5,987 nt of DNA, taken from the NCBI GenBank assembly GCA_023433985.1, contig JAEYTN010000465.1:1-5987 (forward strand), given 5' to 3'. Below, piece after piece: positions 1-5,727 of this stretch (the stretch's first letter is position 1; each line of letters starts with the position of its first letter). The notes beneath the pieces are model-generated. The model was not told the DNA's origin. It saw only the letters and a program-made list of their open reading frames with translations, and did not search any database. Position numbers and translations under genes: made by a program. The DNA comes from Pseudomonadota bacterium. Its GTDB lineage: Bacteria > Pseudomonadota > Alphaproteobacteria > Rhizobiales > Devosiaceae.

Positions 1-177
1 ATCCAGGGCTGCATCTGGAACGAGCCGATGACCGACCGCGCCGTGTTCGACCGCCTGGTCTTCCCCCGCCTTTCGGCCATCGCCGAGACCGGCTGGAGCA
101 CCAACCGCGCCTTTGCCCGCTTCACCGCCCTGGTGGGCCTGATGCCCAACATGTACGGCAACCACGAGGACGCCTGA
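1..177 (+). CDS. C-terminus of a GH20-type beta-N-acetylhexosaminidase (partial, 5' end outside window)
   Basis: The open frame runs from base 1 to a TGA at 175-177 and encodes the last 58 residues. It starts IQGCIWNEPM and contains FPRLSAIAETGWS at about residues 21-33. This matches the end of the GH20 catalytic barrel, where a G-x-Q-x-x-x-W-x-E strand is followed by a conserved R-L-x-A-x-A-E-x-x-W helix. GH20 enzymes remove terminal N-acetylglucosamine or N-acetylgalactosamine from oligosaccharides by substrate-assisted catalysis. The catalytic Asp-Glu pair lies upstream, outside the window, so activity cannot be judged. The stop codon overlaps the start of the next gene by one base, so the two are very likely co-transcribed. 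A role in chitin-oligosaccharide or peptidoglycan amino-sugar use is inferred from the family only. Confidence 0.8.
   Translation: MQGCIWNEPMTDRAVFDRLVFPRLSAIAETGWSTNRAFARFTALVGLMPNMYGNHEDA
166..170 (+). promoter_or_regulatory. Ribosome binding site of the GNAT gene, inside the upstream CDS
   Basis: GAGGA lies six bases before the ATG at 177, inside the last codons of the hexosaminidase gene. With the TGATG stop/start junction it supports that start and suggests translational coupling. Confidence 0.6.
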
Positions 178-662
178 TGGCCAAGACCGGCGACCTTCTG
201 GTCCGGCTCTACGACCTGCCCGAGACCCCTGCCGATGCCCGTGTCGCGGCCGCCGGCATTACCATCCGCCGCGCCCTGCCGCCCGAGCGCTATGCCGTGC
301 GCGACTGGATCGTCGAACGCTTCAGCCCGCTCTGGGGCGGCGAGGCCGAAATGGCGCTGAGCCAGTTCCCCGTCACCATCTGGCTGGCCGTCAAGGATGG
401 TCTGCTGCTCGGCTTTGCCTGCCACGATGCGAGCGCCAAGGGCTTCTTCGGCCCTACCGGCGTCGATGAGAGCATGCGGGGGCAGGGGGTCGGTGAGGCG
501 CTGCTCTTTGCCACCCTGCGCGGCATGCGCGAGGCGGGCTATGCCTACGCCGTCATCGGCGACCCCGGTCCGGTGGAGTTCTACCAGAAGCGCCTCGACG
601 CCATGGTCATCCCCAAGTCGAGCCCCGGCATCTATCGCGGCATGTTGCCGGCTAAACGCTGA
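177..662 (+). CDS. GNAT-family N-acetyltransferase
   Basis: A 161-residue protein of typical single-domain GNAT length. The acetyl-CoA pyrophosphate-binding motif A is at about residues 91-128. It has a strand (FFGPTGVDES), the R/Q-x-x-G-x-G/A signature as RGQGVG at 101-106, and the following helix up to the strand AYAVIG. The later GPVEFYQK segment (131-138) matches motif B, with a Tyr at 136 in the place of the usual general acid. No signal peptide or membrane segment is seen, so it should be cytoplasmic. The ATG at 177 overlaps the TGA of the hexosaminidase gene and has a GAGGA Shine-Dalgarno. Co-transcription with a GH20 enzyme suggests an amino-sugar or small amine as acetyl acceptor, but the substrate cannot be read from the sequence. 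Acetylation of a protein or antibiotic is possible but has no support here. No terminator follows directly. Confidence 0.85.
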   Translation: MAKTGDLLVRLYDLPETPADARVAAAGITIRRALPPERYAVRDWIVERFSPLWGGEAEMALSQFPVTIWLAVKDGLLLGFACHDASAKGFFGPTGVDESMRGQGVGEALLFATLRGMREAGYAYAVIGDPGPVEFYQKRLDAMVIPKSSPGIYRGMLPAKR

Positions 663-670
663 CTGCTACG

Positions 671-704
671 GTTAAATCCGTCTTTACTGCAGTACTTTAC
701 TTTG
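671..704 (+). promoter_or_regulatory. AT-rich candidate promoter/operator stretch before the PAS-GGDEF-EAL gene
   Basis: This is the only clearly AT-rich stretch in the left half of the window. It holds a perfect 10-bp palindrome, TACTGCAGTA, at 685-694, and two direct copies of CTTTACT at 682-688 and 695-701 that flank and partly overlap it. The position, just after the GNAT gene and about 90-120 bp before the TTG start at 790, fits a promoter or operator for the downstream gene. I cannot assign convincing -35 and -10 boxes, so this is inferred from base composition, symmetry and location only. Confidence 0.3.
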
Positions 705-728
705 CGGTTCGTCATTTCCAGAAGGTGT

Positions 729-757
729 CCGGGCCCGGCGGCGTCCGCCTGACCCGG
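729..757 (+). other. GC-rich hairpin in the leader of the PAS-GGDEF-EAL gene
   Basis: CCGGG (729-733) can pair with CCCGG (753-757), and GGCGG (737-741) with CCGCC (745-749). The loop is three bases (CGT), with a 3x3 internal loop (CCC opposite TGA). No T-tract follows, so it is not a standard intrinsic terminator. It could be a leader structure 32 bases before the TTG start, or a chance product of high GC. Confidence 0.3.
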
Positions 758-789
758 CGCTCACCGGCCCCGAGTACGGACGCGCAGCC

Positions 790-2580
790 TTGTCCAAGCG
801 CCTGAGCACACAGCCCGATCCGGATGCCGCAGGCTCCGGCGCCTCGATCGAGCGCCAGCTCGGCATGACCCGGGCGCGCCTGCGCACCCAGCAGCTCCGC
901 CTCCGCGCCGTTGTCGACAACCTTGGCCACGGCCTCTCGCTTTACGATCGGCACGGGCGGCTTGTCGTCTGCAACCAGCAGTTCCTCGATATCTACCGCC
1001 TGCCGCCCGAGCTCGGCAAAGCCGGCACGACCTTCCGCCGCATCCTCGAAGCGCGCGTCACCGGCAACACCCATGTCGGCGAGGACGGCGAGCAATACGT
1101 CGCCAAGCGCATCGGCGCGGTGCGCGAGCACCGCCCGCTGGGCGGCATCCACCGGCTCAATTCCGGCCAGGTGATCTCGATGACGCACCAGCCCATGGCC
1201 GATGGCGGCTGGGTCTCCACCCACCGCGACGTCACCGAGCTCTACAACATGCAGGCCGAGCTTACCCACCTCGCTTACCACGACCCGCTCACCGGCCTGC
1301 CCAACCGCACGCTGTTCTACCAGCGCATGGCCCGCGCCTTCGACGCGGTCGACGAGACCGGCGGCTTTGCCGTGCTCTGCCTCGATCTCGATGGCTTCAA
1401 GCCGATCAACGACATGCTTGGCCATGCCACCGGCGATGCGCTGCTGCGCCAGTTCGCCGCCCGTCTCACTCGTGCGCTCGGCCCGCACGACAGCGCGGCG
1501 CGCATGGGCGGCGACGAGTTCGCCATCCTGCACCCGGGCGGCGACGAGGAGAGCGCCCTCGACCTTGCGCACCGGCTTGCCGAGGTCTGTCAGGCGCCGT
1601 TCGATTTCGATGGCGAGGTGGTGAGCGTCGCGGTCGGCGTCGGCATCGCGCGCGCACCCGTCGACGGCACCGACACCGACGCGCTGCTGCACAGCGCCGA
1701 CCTCGCGCTCTACTCCGCCAAGCGCGGCGGCCGAAGCGGTATCCGCGCCTACGCGCCCGACCTCGACCGTGCCGCCGCCGATCGGCGCCGCCTTGAGGCC
1801 GAACTGCGCCGCGCCGCCGAGAACGGCGAGTTCGAACTCCACTACCAGCCCATCCTCGATCTCAAGGGCGATGGCTTCGCCGGCTTCGAGGCCCTGATCC
1901 GCTGGCGCCATCCCGAGCGCGGGCTGGTCCCGCCAGCCGAGTTCATCCCGGTCGCCGAGGATACCGGCCTCATCGTCCCCATCGGCGAATGGGCCTTGCG
2001 CGAAGCCTTCACCGAGGCCGCCCGCTGGCCCGCCGACCTGCGTGTCGCCGTCAACGTTTCGACCATCCAGCTGCGCCGCGGCAATCTCGTCCAGACCGTG
2101 ATGCTCGCGCTGGCCGCCTCCGGTCTCGCCCCGGGCCGCGCCGAGATCGAGATCACCGAAAGCGTTTTCCTCGAGCAGTCCGAGCAAAGCCTCGCCGCCC
2201 TGCGCCAGCTCCGGGCGCTGGGCGTCCGCATCGCCCTCGACGATTTCGGCACCGGCTTTTCGGCGCTGAGCTACCTGCTGGCCTTCCCCTTCGACAAGCT
2301 GAAGATCGACGGCAGCTTCGTCCGCGCGCTCGCTGCGTCCGACGGCGCCGCCACCATTGTCTCCGCCGTCGCCGAAATCGGCGCCCGCCTCGGCATGTCG
2401 ACTACGGCCGAAGGCATCGAAACGCCCGATCAGCTCCGCGCCGTCCACGCCGCCGGCTACGCTGAAGCCCAGGGCTACCTAATCTCCCGCCCGATGACCC
2501 GCGACGCCATCCGCGCCATGCTCCACGCCCAGTTCGACGCCATGCCCGAGCCTCCGGCCGAACAGCGCGAGGCGAGCTGA
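790..2580 (+). CDS. PAS-GGDEF-EAL cyclic di-GMP signalling protein (diguanylate cyclase/phosphodiesterase)
   Basis: A 596-residue protein with three domains in order. A PAS domain (PAS_7-like, about residues 38-155) begins VVDNLGHGLSLYDRHGRLVV. A GGDEF domain (about 158-325) starts at LAYHDPLTGLPNR and has its active-site GGDEF at 240-244. An EAL domain (about 335-585) has EAL at 367-369. Metal and catalytic EAL residues are all visible: N422, E454, D484-D485 in DDFGTG, K505 in LKID, E541 in AEGIET and Q561. Both activities are therefore possible. The GGDEF inhibitory site reads GPHD (231-234) instead of RxxD, so classic product inhibition through this site is not expected. There is no signal peptide or membrane segment, so the protein is probably cytosolic and senses through the PAS domain; the ligand is unknown. 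The start is TTG 790, the first usable start after an in-frame TAA at 673. Its ribosome binding site is weak (GGA at 778-780). ATG 865 is an alternative that would remove 25 N-terminal residues and keep all domains. Confidence 0.93.
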   Translation: MSKRLSTQPDPDAAGSGASIERQLGMTRARLRTQQLRLRAVVDNLGHGLSLYDRHGRLVVCNQQFLDIYRLPPELGKAGTTFRRILEARVTGNTHVGEDGEQYVAKRIGAVREHRPLGGIHRLNSGQVISMTHQPMADGGWVSTHRDVTELYNMQAELTHLAYHDPLTGLPNRTLFYQRMARAFDAVDETGGFAVLCLDLDGFKPINDMLGHATGDALLRQFAARLTRALGPHDSAARMGGDEFAILHPGGDEESALDLAHRLAEVCQAPFDFDGEVVSVAVGVGIARAPVDGTDTDALLHSADLALYSAKRGGRSGIRAYAPDLDRAAADRRRLEAELRRAAENGEFELHYQPILDLKGDGFAGFEALIRWRHPERGLVPPAEFIPVAEDTGLIVPIGEWALREAFTEAARWPADLRVAVNVSTIQLRRGNLVQTVMLALAASGLAPGRAEIEITESVFLEQSEQSLAALRQLRALGVRIALDDFGTGFSALSYLLAFPFDKLKIDGSFVRALAASDGAATIVSAVAEIGARLGMSTTAEGIETPDQLRAVHAAGYAEAQGYLISRPMTRDAIRAMLHAQFDAMPEPPAEQREAS

Positions 2581-2656
2581 GGGCGTCCGTCCCGCGGTCT
2601 CCTGGGGCACAGAGCTATCACGCTGTTGCAGGCTCCACGCCTCCACTCGCTCCTGC

Positions 2657-2690
2657 GGGGTGGCTGAGGCGAGGGTAGCTCCGCCACCCC
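2657..2690. repeat. REP-like hairpin in the convergent intergenic region
   Basis: A perfect 8-bp inverted repeat, GGGGTGGC (2657-2664) and GCCACCCC (2683-2690), encloses an 18-base loop. Inside the loop GAG (2666-2668) can pair with CTC (2679-2681). It sits between two convergent genes and has no T-tract on either strand. The form resembles intergenic REP-type palindromes, but only one copy is in the window, so repetitiveness is unproven. It may instead protect the 3' end of the PAS-GGDEF-EAL mRNA. Confidence 0.4.
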
Positions 2691-2694
2691 AAAC

Positions 2695-2722
2695 AAAAAA
2701 GGCGGGGCTCGCACCCCGCCTT
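2695..2722 (-). terminator. Rho-independent terminator of the ABC transporter operon
   Basis: GGCGGGG (2701-2707) and CCCCGCC (2714-2720) form a perfect 7-bp GC stem around a 6-base loop; AA/TT pairs extend it to 2699-2722. Read on the minus strand, the stem is followed by TTTTTT and then GTTT (2691-2700), a classic intrinsic terminator. It begins about 22 bases after the TAA of the substrate-binding protein gene. On the plus strand the T-run is weak (TTCGTCATT), so it is at best a poor terminator for the PAS-GGDEF-EAL gene. Confidence 0.88.
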
Positions 2723-2744
2723 CGTCATTCGCCGTCGCTGCCGC

Positions 2745-3719
2745 TTACTTCAGCGCGTCCGTCACCACGGTGGTGAACGCACCTTCGGGCTGCTTGGAGA
2801 TGATCTTCTGGTCGAGCAGCGCCTTGATCGTGCGGTCATAGGCGGCCTGGTCGAGGGCCGGATCGGTCGCGTCCACGAGCTTCGAGACCTCGCCCACCAT
2901 GTAGCGCTGGTGCGCCAGCTCGGCGGCGCCGGTATCGTCCGAATCCACCACGATCTGTGCGGCTTCATCCGGGTTGTCGAGCGCGTACTGCCAGCCCTTC
3001 ATCGAAGCCTTCACGAAGCGGGTATAGGCATCCACCTTGGCCGGATCCTGCAGCGTCGGCTCCATCACGTAGAGGCCGTCTTCCAGCAGGTCGTTGCCCA
3101 TCTCGGTGTAGTTGAAGATGGTCAGGTTCTCCGGGCCATAGCCGGCATCGAGCGCCTGGCCGTACTCGTTGTAGGTCATCACCGAGATGCAGTCGGCCTG
3201 CTTCTGGATCATCGGCTGGATGTCGAAGCTCTGCTGCAGCACCTTCACGTCGCCGCCTTCGGCAGTCGACAGGCCTTCCTTGTTCATCCAGGCGAAGAAC
3301 GGGTACTCGTTGCCGAAGAACCAGACGCCCAGCGTCTTGCCCTTGAAGTCGGCGACAGTGTTGATGTTGTTCTCCTTGGGGCAGATCAGCATCAGGCCCG
3401 AGCGCTTGAACGGCTGCGCGATGTTCACCAGCGGCACGCCCTTGTCGCGGGCCGCCGCGGCGCCGCCCATCCAGTCGACGATGATGTCGGCCCCACCGCC
3501 GGCAATTACCTGCTCGGGCGCTACGTTCGGGCCGCCGGGCAGGATGGTCACGTCGAGGTTTTCCTCGGTGTAGAACCCCTTCGCCTTGGCGACGATATAG
3601 CCGGCGAACTGCGCCTGGGTCACCCACTTGAGCTGCAGCGTCAGCTTGTCCTGAGCCATCGCTGCGGTCGCGGTAAGCGCCATCGCGCCCGCGGCCAGAG
3701 CCATCAGAAGCTTCTTCAT
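2745..3719 (-). CDS. NMT1/THI5-like ABC transporter substrate-binding protein (periplasmic)
   Basis: A 324-residue precursor. Residues 1-22 form a Sec signal peptide: MKK, a hydrophobic Leu/Ala core, then AMA before Q23, a likely signal peptidase I site. The mature part shows NMT1/ThiY-family features: LKWVTQAQFAGYIVAKAKGFY (split here as LKWVTQAQFAG at 30-40 and YIVAKAKGFY at 41-50), a Gly-rich GGPN segment near 62, VIAGGGADIIVDW (71-83) and GVWFFGNEYPFF (131-142). Family members bind thiamine pyrimidine precursors, riboflavin-type compounds or other small ring molecules and pass them to a permease pair. From memory, close relatives in rhizobia sit beside reductive pyrimidine-catabolism genes, but no such gene is in the window, so the ligand stays open. 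The protein is not the yeast THI5 enzyme. The start at 3719 is favoured by the signal peptide and an AAGGGA site. An ATG at 3773 in the same frame is an alternative. Last gene of the operon, followed by a strong terminator. Confidence 0.9.
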   Translation of the reverse strand: MKKLLMALAAGAMALTATAAMAQDKLTLQLKWVTQAQFAGYIVAKAKGFYTEENLDVTILPGGPNVAPEQVIAGGGADIIVDWMGGAAAARDKGVPLVNIAQPFKRSGLMLICPKENNINTVADFKGKTLGVWFFGNEYPFFAWMNKEGLSTAEGGDVKVLQQSFDIQPMIQKQADCISVMTYNEYGQALDAGYGPENLTIFNYTEMGNDLLEDGLYVMEPTLQDPAKVDAYTRFVKASMKGWQYALDNPDEAAQIVVDSDDTGAAELAHQRYMVGEVSKLVDATDPALDQAAYDRTIKALLDQKIISKQPEGAFTTVVTDALK

Positions 3720-3726
3720 TGTAGTT

Positions 3727-3732
3727 TCCCTT
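3727..3732 (-). promoter_or_regulatory. Shine-Dalgarno sequence that sets the start of the substrate-binding protein
   Basis: On the minus strand AAGGGA lies seven bases before the ATG at 3719. It is the best ribosome binding site in this operon. It favours this start over the in-frame ATG at 3773, and would suit the high expression usual for a binding protein. Confidence 0.75.
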
Positions 3733-3769
3733 ACCCCTGTTACGCCCAGCCACCACGGCCAGGCGGACG

Positions 3770-4858
3770 TCATGCCCGCCCACCTCTCATGGACGGATGC
3801 CAGAAGGTGACGGCCCTTTCGATGAGCGCGATCACCCCGTAGAAGGCAGAGCCCGCTATCGCCGCCACGGCGATCTCTGCCCAGACCAGGTCGATGTTCA
3901 GTTTCCCGACCTCGGTCGATATCCGGAACCCCATTCCCACGATGGGCGTCCCGAAAAATTCCGCTACGATTGCGCCGATCAACGCTAGAGTCGAGTTGAT
4001 CTTCAGCGCGTTGAAAATGAACGGCGCCGCCGCCGGCAACCGCAGCTTCAACAGCGTTTCCCAGTAGTTGGCCGCATAGGTGCGCATCAGGTCGCGCTCG
4101 ATGGCGGACGAGGCGTTGAGCCCCGCGACCGTGTTCACGAGCATGGGAAAGAACGTCATCGCCACTACGACGGCGGCCTTGGATGGCCAATCGAACCCGA
4201 ACCACATCACCATGATCGGCGCGATGCCGATGATCGGCAGCGCCGAAACGAAGTTGCCGATCGGCAGCAGCCCGCGCTTGAGGAACGGCGAGCGGTCCAC
4301 CAGGATGGCGACCACGAAGCCCGACCCGCAGCCGAGCGCGAAGCCCGCCAGCACCGCCTTGAACGTCTGCACGAAATCGGCTGCCAGCGTCGGCACCGAT
4401 GCGGTGAGCCGCGCCCAGATCATGCTGGGGGCCGGCAGCAGCACCTGCGGCACGTTGGCGCCGCGGGTGACGATCTCCCAGGCAAACAGCAAGGCCAGGC
4501 CGAACACCACCGGGATCAGCACGCCCAGGCTCGAAGGCGCCTCGCCACGCCGGATTGCCTGTGCCAGCCGCTCCACGAATAGCCAGGCGAAGAGCCAGCA
4601 GGCCACCAGCCCCAGCCAGAACCAGAGGGGCTCTACCTCGAACAGCGGCAGCGCGTCGAGCAGCGCCCACGCGCCGCCAAGCGCAATAGCGCCGTCGATC
4701 CACGGCGAGATCGGGATGCGGACACGGGCGCCCACGGCCAGCCCCGCGGTCGCGAAGGCGAAGAACGGCAACGGCGCCCCGCCGGCCCAGCCCAGCACCA
4801 GCGCCAGCCCAGCGAACTGCGAAGCGGCGACGGCGAGGATCTGCTGCAGCCGGCTCAT
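3770..4858 (-). CDS. ABC transporter permease (BPD family) with N-terminal membrane extension
   Basis: A 362-residue inner-membrane protein. The standard permease part begins near residue 110 (LGVLIPVVFGLALLFAWEIV, then VLLPAPSMIW). It has the cytoplasmic EAA-type loop at about 256-280 (DLMRTYAANYWETLLKLRLP), which couples to the ATPase. Usual SsuC/ThiX-type permeases are about 250-290 residues, so about 110 residues are extra. That extension is hydrophobic, with likely membrane segments near 8-25, 30-45, 53-72 and 77-97, ending in a basic stretch (AIRRGE). The ATG at 4858 overlaps the upstream permease stop as ATGA, which supports coupled translation. The gene ends 50 bases before the binding-protein start. 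It shares the DLMRTY-x5-W-x5-KLR-x-P loop pattern with the next permease, so the two are probably paralogues forming a heterodimeric channel. The substrate is the same unknown small molecule as for the binding protein. Confidence 0.9.
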   Translation of the reverse strand: MSRLQQILAVAASQFAGLALVLGWAGGAPLPFFAFATAGLAVGARVRIPISPWIDGAIALGGAWALLDALPLFEVEPLWFWLGLVACWLFAWLFVERLAQAIRRGEAPSSLGVLIPVVFGLALLFAWEIVTRGANVPQVLLPAPSMIWARLTASVPTLAADFVQTFKAVLAGFALGCGSGFVVAILVDRSPFLKRGLLPIGNFVSALPIIGIAPIMVMWFGFDWPSKAAVVVAMTFFPMLVNTVAGLNASSAIERDLMRTYAANYWETLLKLRLPAAAPFIFNALKINSTLALIGAIVAEFFGTPIVGMGFRISTEVGKLNIDLVWAEIAVAAIAGSAFYGVIALIERAVTFWHPSMRGGRA

Positions 4859-5727
4859 GCCCGCGCCCCCATCCGCCGGTTGGCGAGCTTCTCGCCCGCC
4901 CCCACCAGGATCACCAGCACGGCCGCCAGCGCTGCAGCAATGAACAGCGCCGCCCAAATCTGGATCGTCTGCCCGTTATACGAGCCGGTGAGCAGCCGGA
5001 CGCCCAGCCCGCCGCCGGCATTGTTCGAGAGTTCGCCCACCACCGCGCCGATCAGCGAGATGGCGATGCCCACCTTCATCGAGGCGAAGAGGAACGGCAC
5101 CGAGGCCGGCCACCGCAATTTCGAGAACACCTGCCAGGCCGAGGCATTGTAGGTGCGCATCAGGTCGAGCTGGATCGGCTCGGGCGTCCTGAGCCCCTTC
5201 ACCATCCCGACCACCACCGGGAAGAAGCTCAGGTACATCGAGATCAGCGCCTTGGGCACCATGCCCGTGACGCCGACCGCCCCGAGCCCCACCACCACCA
5301 TCGGCGCGATGGCGAGGATCGGCACCGTCTGGCTGGCAATGATCCACGGCATCAACGAGCGGTCCGACGCATCGTTGTGCACGATCACCACCGCCAGCCC
5401 CACGCCCAGCAGCGTGCCGAGCGCGAAGCCGAGCAGCGTCGCGCCCAGGGTGATGCTGGCGTGGAAGGCGAGCGAGCGCGGCGCCGTGATCGAGGCCCCG
5501 AACAGCCCGGTCCAGATCGCGCCCGCCACCTGGTGGGGCGCCGGCAATACCGGCTTGTCCTGCGCCCAGGTCTGGAGCGCGAATTCGGTGAGGTGCACGT
5601 CGGTCAGGTTCGCCCGGCCGTTCAGTGTCTGCTGCCAGGGCGCGTTCATCACCACGGCCATCGCGTACCAGAACACCACGATGACGGTGAGGACGGCCAG
5701 CACCGGCCCGACGCTGCCCCTCGTCAT
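4855..5727 (-). CDS. ABC transporter permease (BPD family), second subunit
   Basis: A 290-residue inner-membrane protein. One membrane segment lies at about 8-27. A polar, probably periplasmic stretch follows at about 28-58 and leads to VLPAPHQV (60-67), the motif that normally follows directly after the first helix. The remaining core spans about 88-280. Its EAA-type coupling loop at 188-211 (DLMRTYNASAWQVFSKLRWP) closely matches that of the partner permease. The ATG at 5727 overlaps the TGA of the upstream unknown gene (ATGA, 5724-5727), and its own TGA overlaps the next permease by four bases, so all three are probably translated from one mRNA. With the binding protein it forms an importer. 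No ATP-binding subunit is in the window, so one must come from upstream or elsewhere. Confidence 0.9.
   Translation of the reverse strand: MTRGSVGPVLAVLTVIVVFWYAMAVVMNAPWQQTLNGRANLTDVHLTEFALQTWAQDKPVLPAPHQVAGAIWTGLFGASITAPRSLAFHASITLGATLLGFALGTLLGVGLAVVIVHNDASDRSLMPWIIASQTVPILAIAPMVVVGLGAVGVTGMVPKALISMYLSFFPVVVGMVKGLRTPEPIQLDLMRTYNASAWQVFSKLRWPASVPFLFASMKVGIAISLIGAVVGELSNNAGGGLGVRLLTGSYNGQTIQIWAALFIAAALAAVLVILVGAGEKLANRRMGARA

Noticed and set aside
729..757. The leader hairpin as a terminator for the upstream amino-sugar operon
   Set aside because: No T-tract follows the stem on the plus strand, so it does not meet the form of an intrinsic terminator.
712..2448. A 578-codon minus-strand open frame opposite the PAS-GGDEF-EAL gene
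   Set aside because: It is a shadow frame caused by GC-rich codon use in the real gene. The translation is a low-complexity Ala/Gly/Glu/Arg mix with no domain, while the plus strand encodes a clear three-domain protein.
2475..2714. A 79-codon minus-strand open frame that covers the intergenic hairpins
   Set aside because: It runs through the terminator and the end of the PAS-GGDEF-EAL gene in antisense and has no recognisable domain or ribosome binding site.
2910..3842. A 310-codon plus-strand open frame opposite the substrate-binding protein
   Set aside because: It is antisense to a gene with a signal peptide and family motifs. The translation (many His, Val, Arg, Leu) shows no recognisable domain or start context.
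3720..4703. Upstream extension of the binding-protein frame to 4703, which would give a 652-residue protein
   Set aside because: The extra part overlaps the permease gene in another frame and reads as low-complexity Arg/Ala/Gly. A signal peptide and Shine-Dalgarno sequence mark the start at 3719.
4080..4943. A 287-codon plus-strand open frame opposite the first permease
   Set aside because: The translation is rich in Ser, Ala, Pro and Thr without domains, as expected for the reverse complement of membrane-protein codons. The permease on the other strand is well supported.
4859..4957. Extension of the first permease to an upstream ATG at 4957
   Set aside because: The added residues are Gly-rich and lie entirely inside the upstream permease gene. 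The ATGA junction at 4855-4858 gives a better start.
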